Assembly: GCF_035917455.1 (NCBI RefSeq)
Contig: NZ_CP109078.1
Location: 6,060,001-6,124,000 of the forward strand
Reading direction: 5' to 3'
DNA from: Micromonospora sp. NBC_01796
Lineage (GTDB): Bacteria > Actinomycetota > Actinomycetes > Mycobacteriales > Micromonosporaceae
DNA length: 64,000 bases
Part shown: positions 47,252 to 57,207 of the stretch, in pieces
How the letters are laid out: each line of letters begins with the position of its first letter
Position numbering within the stretch: position 1 is the stretch's first letter
Notes under the pieces: model-generated
Database searches by the model: none
What the model saw: only the letters and a program-made list of their open reading frames with translations
Told to the model about the DNA's origin: nothing
Program-made: the position numbers and the translations under genes

Positions 47252-47665
47252 TCAGACGAGTTCGTCGAGAAGGTCGTACTGCAACGTGAAGGTGTGGCTG
47301 CCGTCCTCGAGCTTGCGCATCGTGGCGGTGCCCTGGATGCCGGCGAGGCCGTCGGTGCCGGTGCCGGGCACGATGTGCCAGTCAGCGCCGCCCTCCTCGT
47401 CGCTCATCAAGCCGACGGCCTGGTGTTGGAGGATGAAACTGCCCTTGGCGCCGCCGACCGTCACCTCGATGCGTTCGTGGCCCACATACCCCGCACCACC
47501 CTTGCCGTAGGCGAAGAGGAACTGGGCGCGGCTGGTGCCTTCGAGCTCGCCGGTGTACGTCTTGGTGACCGATGCCCGGGAAAACTTCATGCCGTCAGGG
47601 GACTCCTGCCACTCATCTTCGTCCCAGGAGTCCAGGGTGAATGAGGCGGTCGCGGTCGTGCTCAC
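47252..47665 (-). CDS. DUF3224-family protein
   Basis: A 137-residue soluble protein of the DUF3224 type: an all-beta pattern starting ATASFTLDSWDEDEW, with GYVGHERIEVTVGGAKGSF and VPGTGTDGLAGIQGTATM, the conserved segments of this family. Function of the family is unknown; a small barrel binding a ligand is plausible. Start is GTG 47665 with a weak AAGAGA SD. It ends at the shared terminator. It lies between the cluster and a VOC gene on the same strand and is probably not part of the assembly line. Confidence 0.88.
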   Translation of the reverse strand: MSTTATASFTLDSWDEDEWQESPDGMKFSRASVTKTYTGELEGTSRAQFLFAYGKGGAGYVGHERIEVTVGGAKGSFILQHQAVGLMSDEEGGADWHIVPGTGTDGLAGIQGTATMRKLEDGSHTFTLQYDLLDELV

Positions 47666-47698
47666 CTTGTCTCTTCTCTTCCGTGGGTGTTTGTTTGT

Positions 47699-48064
47699 TC
47701 AGTCCCAGACCGAGGTGCAGAACGGGTGCCCGGCCGGGTCGAGATAGACCCGCCATTTTGCGTTGCCGGGCTGGTCCGTGGGCTTCGTGGCGCCCAGGTG
47801 GAGCAGTTCGGCCTCGGCTGCGTCGAGATCGGCGACGGCCAGGTCGAGATGCAGTTGCTGGGTCACTGCCTGTCCGGGCCACTCGGGTGGCCGGTAGTCC
47901 TCGACGCGTTGCATTGCGAGGGCGACCCCGTCACCGTTGCTGAGAAAGCCGCTGTTCTCCGACACGTGCGCCGGCTTGAGACCCGCGACGTCCCGGTAGA
48001 AATCCACCAGTGGGGCGATGTCGGCACAGTCCAGCGTCACTGCGGCCCAGCGACCGACAGCCAT
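47699..48064 (-). CDS. VOC-superfamily protein (glyoxalase/bleomycin-resistance fold)
   Basis: A 121-residue VOC protein with the paired beta-alpha-beta-beta-beta pattern: VTLDCADIAPLVDFYRDVAG at the N-terminus and QQLHLDLAVADLDAAEAELL, KWRVYLDPAGHPFC in the second half. Possible metal ligands are His and Glu in these motifs. Members range from glyoxalase-like enzymes to drug-binding resistance proteins. With a sulfur-containing, reactive product nearby a binding or resistance role is conceivable but unproven. It ends 34 nt before the DUF3224 gene start and both may be one transcript. Confidence 0.88.
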   Translation of the reverse strand: MAVGRWAAVTLDCADIAPLVDFYRDVAGLKPAHVSENSGFLSNGDGVALAMQRVEDYRPPEWPGQAVTQQLHLDLAVADLDAAEAELLHLGATKPTDQPGNAKWRVYLDPAGHPFCTSVWD

Positions 48065-48645
48065 TCTTGTCTCCCGAAGAGTGAATTATCGGCAGGAAAG
48101 TACTGCACGAATCGTAGCAATGCGGCGTCGGCTTGTCGCGTACCAGAACGAGGAACTCCGGACGGGTTCGCCAAGGCGTCTGGTGTGTCGCGATTGGTGA
48201 CGATTGCAGATGATCATCAATGTGGGATGGTGCCCGTCCGGTTCCTCGATGGTAACCGATCGGGCGGACGGTGGTGGGTTGGTCCTGCCTGCCCCACCGG
48301 TCCCGATGCTCCACGGGTGCCGACGCGCCGGCTACCCGCAGGCAACGTGCACGAGATCACCCCACGGAGGGAATTGTCCGGACATTTCTCTGCCGGGTAC
48401 GAGGACGCCCGACCACCCGGACCATCCAGCGTGGACACCTGTCTGGCGACGACGGACCCGACCCGACAAAGCGCTATCGGTAGCCCCGTTCATTGCCCAC
48501 TCTCGGCGTACCTGGGCCGGGCGTGGTTTGCCATTTCACGATTTCCGAGTCGCCCTCGCTTTCGTGCTCACAACAGGGCAGCGCCGTACCGCGTCCGTCC
48601 TTGACGATTCGCCGGTGCCCCGGCCGCGGGCGGAGAGAGGGGAAC
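48065..48645. other. 581-bp non-coding gap with a possible operator at 48565-48580
   Basis: I find no convincing gene here; the ORFs in it lack ribosome sites and family signals. At 48565-48580, TGCTCACAACAGGGCA keeps 10 of 12 arm positions and the N4 spacing of the operator at 24725, 66 nt before the methyltransferase start at 48646. The region also separates divergent transcripts (VOC gene to the left, methyltransferase to the right), so promoters for both should be in it. Confidence 0.45.
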
Positions 48646-49386
48646 GTGGTGGAAGGTTTTGAGATCTTCACCTACGGCGACGCCGTAGCCGACATGTTCG
48701 ACGGTACGGGGTGGGCCGGCGATCCCGGCGACACCGAGGAGACCATCCAGTGGCTGGCCGACAACGCGGGTGAGGGCCCGGTGCTCGAACTCGGGGTGGG
48801 CACCGGACGGGTGGCCGTACCCCTGGCGCAGAAGGGCATCGAGGTGCACGGGATCGACGCCTCCGAGGGCATGCTCGCGCAGTTGCGGGCCAAGCCCGGC
48901 GGCGAGCTGGTGCAGCTCCACGTGCAGGACTTCACCGACTTCACGTTGCCTTACAAGTTCAGCATGGCGTACGCGGTCTTCGACACGCTGCCGTTCGTCA
49001 CCGACCAGGAGTCGCAGATCCGCTGCTTCCAAAAGGTCGCCGACGTGCTGATGCCGGGCGGCCTGTTCGTGATCCAGACATCGATCCCGGACCCGGCCCG
49101 TTACGACCGCGGCCAGCGCACCCAGACCGTACGCGTGGAGAAGGACCACATCGTGATGACCTTCACCCGTCGCGAGCGGATGAGCCAGTGCTCGTCGATC
49201 CAGTTCGCGATCCTGCGCCCCGAGGGCATCAAGTTCTTCCCCATGCGCATCCGCACCGTCATGCCGTCCGAAATGGACCTGATGGCCCGCCTCGGCGGGC
49301 TGACCATGGAATCCCGCTGGGGCCACTGGGACGGTCGCCCACTGCGGGACTCCGACGAGCGGCACATCACGATCTACCGCAAGTAG
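48646..49386 (+). CDS. SAM-dependent class I methyltransferase
   Basis: A 246-residue methyltransferase with motif I VLELGVGTGRVAVPLA, an acidic end to the next strand (VHGIDASEGM) and a late DVLMPGGLFVIQT. It starts at GTG 48646 (AGAGGGGAAC upstream); a second GTG follows immediately. It ends 24 nt before the radical-SAM gene and the two are surely one operon. The substrate is unknown; methylation of an O or N group in a small molecule is the usual role. A degenerate copy of the cluster operator upstream hints that the pair belongs to the cluster. Confidence 0.9.
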   Translation: MVEGFEIFTYGDAVADMFDGTGWAGDPGDTEETIQWLADNAGEGPVLELGVGTGRVAVPLAQKGIEVHGIDASEGMLAQLRAKPGGELVQLHVQDFTDFTLPYKFSMAYAVFDTLPFVTDQESQIRCFQKVADVLMPGGLFVIQTSIPDPARYDRGQRTQTVRVEKDHIVMTFTRRERMSQCSSIQFAILRPEGIKFFPMRIRTVMPSEMDLMARLGGLTMESRWGHWDGRPLRDSDERHITIYRK

Positions 49387-49410
49387 GCGGCGGTACGGGT
49401 GGAGAACTCC

Positions 49411-51333
49411 ATGCTGGGGGCCGAGGGTGCCCGTCCACGGCTGCGGGTCGTCCTGGTGCAGCAGGGCGTCTGGGACATGCCGCTCGAGTCACTTCCGCTC
49501 GCCTCGGGATACCTCAAGGCGATGGTGCTCGGCGACGCCGAGCTGCGCGACCAGGTGTCGGTGGACATCTGCAACTTCCGCGGCAGGGTCACGCACGGTG
49601 AGATGGCCGCCCGGCTCTTCGCCGGCCAGATCCCCGACGTGATCGGCTTTTCCGTCTTCGGTTGGAACCAGCGTGCCTTCGGTGCGCTCACCGCCACCTT
49701 CAAGCAACTCAACCCCGACGGCTGGGTCCTCTTCGGCGGTACCCACGTCAGCGAGCAGGCCGAGCGGGTGTTCCGTCTCTACCCCGAGGTCGACGTGGTG
49801 GTCAACGGCGAAGGCGAGCTGACCTTCGTCGAACTGCTCCGCGCCCGGCTCGCCGGAGTCCGCCCGGACGACCTCGAACCGGTGCTGGGCGTCTCCTGGC
49901 AGCGGCCCGACCGCACCGTGGTCACCAACCCGGAGCGGCCGAGGATCGAGGATCTCGACATCATCCCGTCGCCCTTCCTCACCGGTGCCATCGAGCTGAT
50001 GGACTCGGCCGGACGATTCCGCTATGACGTCGCGTTGTTCGAGACCAACCGCGGCTGCCCGTACAAATGTTCGTTCTGCTACTGGGGTGGTGCGATCGGG
50101 CAGCGGGTACGCGCATTCTCCCGGCAGCGGCTGCGCGCCGAACTGGAGTTGTTCGCCAAGTCCGGCGTACACACGGTGGTGGCGTGCGATGCCAACTTCG
50201 GCATGTTGCCGGGGGACCTGGAACTGGTCGACGATCTCATCGAAATCAAACAGCAGTACGGTTTCCCGTTGGCGTTCGAGAGCTCGTGGGCGAAGAACAA
50301 GTCGAAGGTGTTCTACGAGATCGTCCGGAAGATGAAGGACGCCGGCCTGCGCAGCTCCTTCACGTTGGCCCTGCAGTCGCTCAACTCCGAGGCCGTCACC
50401 CTGATGCGGCGACGCAACATGAAGGTCAACGAGTGGCGTGACCTGGTGCAGTGGCTCAACCGCGAGGGCCTGGACTGTTATGCGGAACTGATCTGGGGTG
50501 CCCCCGGCGACACGGTCGAGTCGTTCCTCGCGGGCTACGACGAGTTGGCCCAGCACGTGTCCCGGATCGCGGTCTATCCGATCATGCTGCTACCGAACAC
50601 CGAATACGCCTCCAACAAGGACCTGTACGGCATTGTCGCCCTGCGCGGCGACAATGACGACTTCGAGTACGTCCTGGCCCATCGCACCATGTCGTTCGCG
50701 GACAACGCGCTGATGCAGCGATTCCTGTTCTGGGCCCGCGTGATCGCGGAGAACGCGGTGCTGCGGCACTGCTGGCTCCCGCTGCGCGGTCTCGCCGGGT
50801 GGGGGCAGTCGCGGGTCCTCAACAGCATGGCGGACTGGGCGGACACGACAGCGTCGCCGGAGGCGGTGCCGCTGAGGGAGGCGGCGCTGCGTGGGCACGG
50901 CGGCGGGGCGCCGGCGTATGCGAAGGCGATCGGCTACCTCTTCACCACCGCCGAGGGCCGGCGGGCGCTGGAACAGTGGTGGCAGGAGGTGGTCGAGCCC
51001 CAGTTGCCCGAGGACGTACGGCCCTTCCTCGCCGAGGTGTACCGCTACGACCTGCTGACCCAGCCGGTCTGCGAGCCGGGGCCGCTGGCGGTCGTGGAGG
51101 TGAACGGCGTCGAGTACTACCATCGCCCCGGCGTGACACTGGACTATGACGTGCCGGCCATCCTGGCCCGGCTGCGGGCCGAGGAGCCGGTCACTCTCAC
51201 CCCCCGTACCACGCACCTGGACATCTACTACCGCACCGGTGCGCTCAGCGCCGTCATGTCGACCAATCACGAGGAGATCGTGCATTTCATGGGGGAGGTG
51301 CGCCCGGCCGGCGCCCCGTTCACCGCCCCCTGA
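49411..51333 (+). CDS. B12-binding-type radical SAM enzyme
   Basis: A 640-residue protein with an N-terminal cobalamin-binding-like Rossmann domain (about 1-175; GFSVFGWNQ, VLFGGTHVSEQAE, VVNGEGELTF) and a radical SAM core with Cys216-x3-Cys220-x2-Cys223 (CPYKCSFCYW). The classic DxHxxG cobalamin ligand is not visible; the equivalent place reads DICNFRG, so B12 may bind without the lower His. A C-terminal part of about 250 residues is unassigned. Enzymes of this class often methylate unactivated carbons or rearrange rings. I chose ATG 49411 because GGAG is six bases upstream; GTG 49399 is in frame. It follows the methyltransferase gene directly. Confidence 0.9.
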   Translation: MLGAEGARPRLRVVLVQQGVWDMPLESLPLASGYLKAMVLGDAELRDQVSVDICNFRGRVTHGEMAARLFAGQIPDVIGFSVFGWNQRAFGALTATFKQLNPDGWVLFGGTHVSEQAERVFRLYPEVDVVVNGEGELTFVELLRARLAGVRPDDLEPVLGVSWQRPDRTVVTNPERPRIEDLDIIPSPFLTGAIELMDSAGRFRYDVALFETNRGCPYKCSFCYWGGAIGQRVRAFSRQRLRAELELFAKSGVHTVVACDANFGMLPGDLELVDDLIEIKQQYGFPLAFESSWAKNKSKVFYEIVRKMKDAGLRSSFTLALQSLNSEAVTLMRRRNMKVNEWRDLVQWLNREGLDCYAELIWGAPGDTVESFLAGYDELAQHVSRIAVYPIMLLPNTEYASNKDLYGIVALRGDNDDFEYVLAHRTMSFADNALMQRFLFWARVIAENAVLRHCWLPLRGLAGWGQSRVLNSMADWADTTASPEAVPLREAALRGHGGGAPAYAKAIGYLFTTAEGRRALEQWWQEVVEPQLPEDVRPFLAEVYRYDLLTQPVCEPGPLAVVEVNGVEYYHRPGVTLDYDVPAILARLRAEEPVTLTPRTTHLDIYYRTGALSAVMSTNHEEIVHFMGEVRPAGAPFTAP

Positions 51334-51412
51334 CCCGAACCGGCCCAGGGCTACCGCTGCGGTGGGGCGGGACGCCCGCCCGGGGAACCACGTGGCATGG
51401 CCGGTGCGCGTG

Positions 51413-51447
51413 CCTGTCGGACGGCCGGGGACTGACCGTCCGGCAGG
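51413..51447. terminator. Hairpin terminator between radical SAM and glycosyltransferase genes
   Basis: Arms 51413-51424 and 51436-51447 pair over 12 bp with one G-T wobble and an 11-nt loop, in the 150-bp gap between converging genes. No T-run is present. Confidence 0.7.
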
Positions 51448-51487
51448 TGCTCCGCTGTTTGCGGGTCCCGGGATGTGTCAGCCCCGG

Positions 51488-52375
51488 TCAGGGCGACGGC
51501 TCCGCCGCCATCGGGTTCTTCCTGGGCGGGGCGGCGGTGTAGGCCGGATGGGAGCGGTGCAACGCCCGGAACGGCAGGTAGCAGAGCATGATCAGGCGGG
51601 TGGTCAGGCAGGCCCGCCAGTAGCTGGCGCTACCGGCCCGCCCCGAGTGGCTGGCGAAGGAGGCGTCGATCATCCTCAGGTACGCCCAGAAGTCCGCCGG
51701 GCGGTCCCGGAAGCGGCGCGCGGAGGTGCCCGCGCGCAGCTTGGCGGCGAAGACCACCCGGTGGCCGTTTCGGTGCAGGTGGATGCCGAGATCGAGGTCC
51801 TCGTGGTACCGGCGATCGTCGCAGAGGTCGCCCCGGACGGCGTGCCAGGCCCGGGCCCGGACCGCCATGTTCGCCCCGAAGACCCAGTCGAGCCCCTGCC
51901 GGCTCGGCAGCGCCCAGGCCCGGCGCAGCACCAGGTCCACCGCGTTGAGGGCCGCCGGGAAGCGGATGTCGTAATAGGTCACCGGACCGGTCACCGCCGC
52001 GACGGTGCCGTCGGCGAAGAGCCGGCGGACCGCTTCGACCCAGTACGGCGGCAGCCGGGTGTCCGCGTCGATCCGGCCGATGACGTCACCGGTGGCCGCC
52101 GTCAGGCCGCGATCGCGGGCGTGCAGCACCCCCAGCCGAGGTTCGGTCAGCAGCACCACCCGGTCGGCGTACCCGGCGAGCCTGGCCCGGGTGGCGTCGG
52201 TGGAGGCGTTGTCCACCACGATGATCTCGTCGGCCGGCGACGTCTGGCGGAGGATCGCGTCGAGGCACGGCCCGATGGTCTCCTCCTCGTTGTGCACCGG
52301 CACGACGATCGAGACCCTGGGTGCCCGAACCGGACCCGCTTCGGCACCGTCGGATGGTCGAGCCGCACCGGTCAT
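51488..52375 (-). CDS. Family 2 glycosyltransferase
   Basis: A 295-residue GT-A fold glycosyltransferase: VSIVVPVHNEEETIGPCLDA at the start, IIVVDNASTDATR, the DxD-like RIDADTRL, and YHEDLDLGIHLHRNGHRVVF in the acceptor half. The C-terminal LIMLCYLPFRAL may touch the membrane. Start is ATG 52375 with GGGAG upstream. GT2 enzymes of this size usually transfer a sugar to a lipid carrier or cell-wall glycan. It is isolated between a terminator and sigma-factor genes, so a link to the cluster is not supported. Confidence 0.92.
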   Translation of the reverse strand: MTGAARPSDGAEAGPVRAPRVSIVVPVHNEEETIGPCLDAILRQTSPADEIIVVDNASTDATRARLAGYADRVVLLTEPRLGVLHARDRGLTAATGDVIGRIDADTRLPPYWVEAVRRLFADGTVAAVTGPVTYYDIRFPAALNAVDLVLRRAWALPSRQGLDWVFGANMAVRARAWHAVRGDLCDDRRYHEDLDLGIHLHRNGHRVVFAAKLRAGTSARRFRDRPADFWAYLRMIDASFASHSGRAGSASYWRACLTTRLIMLCYLPFRALHRSHPAYTAAPPRKNPMAAEPSP

Positions 52376-52457
52376 GGTCCGCTCCCGCCCTCGGGGTCGA
52401 TCGATCGCCGTGCTGGAAGCGTGCCATGCCGAGTCACGCCGGTGCCACCGCAGCGGC

Positions 52458-53606
<1,149 letters not shown>

Positions 53607-53609
53607 GCG

Positions 53610-54017
53610 TCACTCGGTGATGGTCGGCAACGCGTGCAGGAACGGGCGCACCTCGAGCCACTCGTGGATCGGCTCGCCACCCGCGCCCGGAGCCGCCGAC
53701 AACTCGCCGGCCAGCTCGACCGCCCGCTCGTAGGTCTCGACGTCGATCACCATCCAGCCTGCGATCAGGTCCTTGGTCTCCGCGAACGGACCGTCGGTGA
53801 CCGGCGGGCGCCCCTCGCCGTCGGAGCGGACGAACGTCCCCTCCGGGGACAGGGCCTGACCGTCGACGAACTCACCGGTGCCCTCGAGTCGAGAGGCGAA
53901 GTCCCGCATGTACTGCACGTGGGCCGAGACCTCCTCCGGCGTCCACTGGTCCATCGGCACGTCGTTCACCGCCGCCGGCGCGCCCCGGTAGTGCTTGAGC
54001 AGCAGATACTTGGCCAT
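53610..54017 (-). CDS. YCII/DGPF-domain protein, partner of ECF42 copy A
   Basis: A 135-residue protein with the DGPF signature (VTDGPFAETKD) and WLEVRPFL at the C-terminus. These small dimeric proteins are regularly found next to ECF42 sigma factors, and their function is not settled (binding or sensing has been suggested). Of two adjacent ATG codons I chose 54017, because AAGGAG is then six bases away; 54020 would be only three. It is the first gene of a two-gene unit with the sigma factor. Confidence 0.92.
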   Translation of the reverse strand: MAKYLLLKHYRGAPAAVNDVPMDQWTPEEVSAHVQYMRDFASRLEGTGEFVDGQALSPEGTFVRSDGEGRPPVTDGPFAETKDLIAGWMVIDVETYERAVELAGELSAAPGAGGEPIHEWLEVRPFLHALPTITE

Positions 54018-54125
54018 CATGTTCTCCTTGGTGTGGTACGGCCCCCATGGTGGCCGTGTTCGTGCCGGGGACGGAGCCGTCCTTCAGTTCTCGACATCCC
54101 ACCGCAATATTTCTTTCGGTGGTGA

Positions 54126-54479
54126 CTACATCGACCGGAAGGGCGTGAAGAGTCGGACCACGCTCCCGGCCAGATTCGCCCTGAGCTCCGCGCTCGGCTC
54201 ACCGAGGAGCTCTCCGGAGACGGAGCCGGTCGCCAGGATCGCCTCCATCAGGTCGCCAACGTGCGCCGCGTGCTGGATCAGCGCCTCGGAGTCCCGGTAC
54301 CGCTCGAGGACGATGCACTCGGACTCGTCGTCGTTGAAGTAGATGTCGTACTGCAGCGTTCCGGTGTCCTTGGTCCGTACGATCTCCATGCATCGAGCGG
54401 ACAGGCGCTTGAACTCCTCGAGCCTGCCCTCGTGAAACGTGAACCGGGCGATACCTGCAAGCTCACTTCGTTCGGTCAT
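54126..54479 (-). CDS. Small antibiotic-biosynthesis-monooxygenase (ABM) fold protein
   Basis: A 117-residue protein with the ABM/quinol-monooxygenase pattern: ARFTFHEGRLEEFKRLSARC, TLQYDIYFNDDESECIVLER, YRDSEALIQHAAH. Such proteins are dimeric alpha/beta barrels; some oxidise quinols and others have no known enzyme activity. Start ATG 54479 has GGAGGAG upstream. It sits between two ECF42/YCII units on the same strand, so it is a probable target or member of that regulon. Confidence 0.9.
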   Translation of the reverse strand: MTERSELAGIARFTFHEGRLEEFKRLSARCMEIVRTKDTGTLQYDIYFNDDESECIVLERYRDSEALIQHAAHVGDLMEAILATGSVSGELLGEPSAELRANLAGSVVRLFTPFRSM

Positions 54480-54624
54480 GGTGGGTCTCCTCCGTACGTC
54501 GCGCGGGCCGTTCTGGCCGCTGCTCCCCCTGGGACGGAGCCGGCACCGCATTCTCGACACCCGAACCGACGCGAGGGCTCCCACGGCCGGGGCGGGCACC
54601 CGGTCGTGACCGCAGTGGTGCCGT

Positions 54625-55845
54625 TCAGGGGCCGGTGAGTTGGTCGCGACGACGGATGAGGTACGCCGTCTCGGCGGTGTTGGTGGCCAACCCGATCGCC
54701 CGGTCGTACGCCGCCCGTGACTCAACGTTCCGGCCGAGCCGGCGCAGCAGGTCGGCGCGGGTGGCGTGGAAGGCGTGGTAGTCCTCCAACGGCAGCCTGT
54801 CAGCCTCCGTCAGCGCAACCTGCGGGCCGTCGAGTTCGGCGACCGCGATCGCCCGGTTGAGCCGCACGATCGGCGAGGGGTCGAGGCGGACCAGTTGGTC
54901 GTAGAGTGCGACTACCTGCGACCAGTCGGTGTCGCGGGCGTCGTGGGCGTCGGTGTGGACGGCGTTGATCGCGGCGAGGATCTGGTAGCGCCCCGGCGCC
55001 TGGCCGGAGGCGAGGCGTGCGCGGACCAGGGCGTGGCCCTCGGCGATCAACTCGAGGTCCCAGGTGCCGCGGTCCTGCTTGTCGAGGGTGACGAGCTCAC
55101 CGCTCGCCGACACCCGTGCGGCCCGCCGGGCCTCCGTGAGGAGCATCAGCGCCAGGAGTCCGGCGACCTCACCGTCCGCCGGCATCAGGGCACGGACCAG
55201 CCGGGTCAGCCGGATCGCCTCGGCGGTGAGATCGCCGCGGACCGCCTCCTTCTCGGGGTCCGAGGCGAGGTAGCCCTCGTTGAAGATCAGGTAGAGGACG
55301 GCGAGCACACCGGCGACCCGGGCCGGGAGGTCCTCGCGCATCGGCACGCGATAGGGGATCCTCGCCGCCTTGATCTTCGTTTTCGCGCGGGTGATCCGCC
55401 GGCCCAGGGCGGCCTCCTGGACCAGGAACGCGCGGGCGATCTCGGACACGGTGAGCCCGCCGACCATCCGCAGGGTCAGCGCCACCCGCGCCTCCATGGC
55501 GAGCGCGGGGTGGCAGCAGGTGAAGACGAGGCGGAGCCGATCGTCGTCGATGGCGCCGAGCGGCTCGGGGGTGTCGGACAGCATCAGCGCCTCCCGGTGC
55601 TTTTCCTCGCGCCTGACCTCGCGCCGGAGCCGGTCGATGGCCTTGCGGTGGGCGGTGGTGGTGAGCCATCCGCCGGGACTCGGAGGGACGCCCTCGACCG
55701 GCCAGCGCTCGACGGCGGTCGCGAACGCCTCGGCGGCCATCTCCTCGGCGATGTCGAGGTCGCCGAAGCGCTTGGCCAGGGTCGCGACCACCCTGGCCCA
55801 CTCGTCCCGGTGGACCCGGGCGATCACCTCATCGACGTCGGTCAT
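54625..55845 (-). CDS. ECF sigma factor of the ECF42 type (copy B)
   Basis: A 406-residue ECF42-type factor with sigma2 (AEEMAAEAFATAVERW, GWLTTTAHRKAIDRLRRE), a TCCHPAL segment, sigma4 (MVGGLTVSEIARAFLVQEAA, GRRITRAKTKI) and the C-terminal domain with LIFNEGY and NRAIAVAELDGP. It overlaps its YCII partner (ATGA at 55842-55845). It has the same build as copy A, but the residues differ widely, so this is an old duplication or two independent gains, not a recent copy. Confidence 0.94.
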   Translation of the reverse strand: MTDVDEVIARVHRDEWARVVATLAKRFGDLDIAEEMAAEAFATAVERWPVEGVPPSPGGWLTTTAHRKAIDRLRREVRREEKHREALMLSDTPEPLGAIDDDRLRLVFTCCHPALAMEARVALTLRMVGGLTVSEIARAFLVQEAALGRRITRAKTKIKAARIPYRVPMREDLPARVAGVLAVLYLIFNEGYLASDPEKEAVRGDLTAEAIRLTRLVRALMPADGEVAGLLALMLLTEARRAARVSASGELVTLDKQDRGTWDLELIAEGHALVRARLASGQAPGRYQILAAINAVHTDAHDARDTDWSQVVALYDQLVRLDPSPIVRLNRAIAVAELDGPQVALTEADRLPLEDYHAFHATRADLLRRLGRNVESRAAYDRAIGLATNTAETAYLIRRRDQLTGP

Positions 55846-56174
55846 GCGTCCAGGAAGGGTCGCAGCTCGACCCTCCGGTCACAGTGCTTCGATCCCAGGG
55901 AGGCGAGCCGGAGCGCCACGTCGAGGTCGGGGGCCTCGATGATCCAGAAGCCACCGACGTACTCCTTGGACTCCAGGTAGGGCCCGTCGGTGAACACCGC
56001 CTCACCGTCCCGGCCGTCGACGACGGTGGCCGTGCCGGGCGCGGCGAGTCCGCCGGCGAAGACCCAGTGGCCCTCGGCCCTGAGCTGCTCGTTGAAGGCG
56101 CCGATCGCGGCCATCTCCTCCGCGTTGGCGGAGTCGGTCGCGTCGTCGAGCACGGAAATCAGGTACTGCGCCAT
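55842..56174 (-). CDS. YCII/DGPF-domain protein, partner of ECF42 copy B
   Basis: A 110-residue protein with the signature FTDGPYLESKEYVGGFWII and a C-terminal VELRPFLDA, typical of the YCII/PhnB-like DGPF group. Start ATG 56174 has GGGAG nine bases upstream; an in-frame ATG at 56183 is too close to it. It is the first gene of the two-gene unit with ECF42 copy B, by ATGA overlap. Confidence 0.92.
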   Translation of the reverse strand: MAQYLISVLDDATDSANAEEMAAIGAFNEQLRAEGHWVFAGGLAAPGTATVVDGRDGEAVFTDGPYLESKEYVGGFWIIEAPDLDVALRLASLGSKHCDRRVELRPFLDA

Positions 56175-56487
56175 TGGAATCATCTCCCTGTCGTCGGTGG
56201 TCGCCGTCCTCGGGCGCCTCTCACCCCTTCTACGGACGCCGCCGCCTCGATCAGACACGCTCGGCCGGAGTTTCTTCCACGAATCCTGTAACGAGTCGGC
56301 CGGCACCAACCACCTCCGAGCAACCCCGCGCCACCCGACGCTGCGCGTTCACCGATGAGCGTGCATAGCTCATCACGTACTGTTCACGCCGCCGTTCACT
56401 GCTGATCGCCGGCCCCGACCTGCACGTTTCCCCACGCTCGGCAGAGTGGTGGAGATCCACTGTTGCTATCAGATCCGGAGCACCTCC
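56175..56487. other. Divergent intergenic region with a 7-bp dyad at 56354-56374
   Basis: About 310 bp between the YCII gene (minus) and an exported protein (plus). GATGAGC (56354-56360) and GCTCATC (56368-56374) form an inverted repeat with a 7-nt centre, a possible operator. It is different in spacing from the cluster operator. Promoters for both directions should be here; I could not assign -10/-35 boxes with confidence. Confidence 0.4.
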
Positions 56488-57207
56488 TTGTCCCCATCCG
56501 GACGTCGTCGCCCTCTCGGCGCGGTGAGAGCCCGTGTGCTGGCGGCGTTCGCTGCGGCGGTGCTCGTCACCGCCGTACCCGCCCCGGCTGCGGCGCACCC
56601 GTTCGGTGATCCGCAGACCGTAGCCATCACGCTCGACGAGCACCGACCCGAGGTCGTGCACGTACGGTGGCGTGTCGGCGGCCCCGACGACCTGACCCTG
56701 CTCGGGGTCTCGCTCGGCCTGCTGCCGTCCGATCGTGTCCTGCTCGACGACGCGGTGGACTACCGGAGCACGGATCCGGCGCTGATCGGATCATCCACCC
56801 AGCTCGGGGCCTACCTGCTCAAGCAGATAACGGTGGCCGACGGCGGACGGCAGTGCGTCGGCGCCGTCGAGCCGCCGATGGCCCTGGCGAGAACCGGGGC
56901 GACCGTCGACTACACCTGCCCGGAGCCGGTCGGCACGGTCACCGTCGCGGTGCGCATGCTGACCGACCTCAGTCCCGCGTACCGCACGTTGGCCACCGGC
57001 CCCGGCGGCCAACGTGCGCTGTACGACTCCAGCACGGACTCCCACGACTGGGTCCTTGCCGGCGCGGTGCCCCGGCGCGACACCAGTCCCGGGCGCACTG
57101 CCGCCCTCCGGCCCGCTGCCGTCGCGGGTGGCACGCTGGTCGCCGTGCTGGCGGCGCTGCTGGTGTGGCGGCGGTTGCGCCGACCGCGGGCCGTCGTAGG
57201 ACCGTGA
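56488..57207 (+). CDS. Exported protein with C-terminal membrane anchor, unknown function
   Basis: About 239 residues. The N-terminus has a basic region (SGRRRPLGAVRARV), a hydrophobic stretch and the signal-peptidase site APAAA before HPFG. The body has no family signature that I recognise; two Cys (in RQCVG and DYTCPEP) may form a disulfide. The C-terminus is one membrane helix (VAGGTLVAVLAALLVW) followed by RRLRRPR, an anchor with positive tail. I chose TTG 56488 because GGAG is seven bases upstream and this gives a normal signal peptide; GTG 56446 is an in-frame alternative. Confidence 0.75.
   Translation: MSPSGRRRPLGAVRARVLAAFAAAVLVTAVPAPAAAHPFGDPQTVAITLDEHRPEVVHVRWRVGGPDDLTLLGVSLGLLPSDRVLLDDAVDYRSTDPALIGSSTQLGAYLLKQITVADGGRQCVGAVEPPMALARTGATVDYTCPEPVGTVTVAVRMLTDLSPAYRTLATGPGGQRALYDSSTDSHDWVLAGAVPRRDTSPGRTAALRPAAVAGGTLVAVLAALLVWRRLRRPRAVVGP

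Noticed and set aside
48204-48662. Short open frames in the gap before the methyltransferase
   Set aside because: No ribosome sites, no family signals, and irregular codon use; treated as intergenic.
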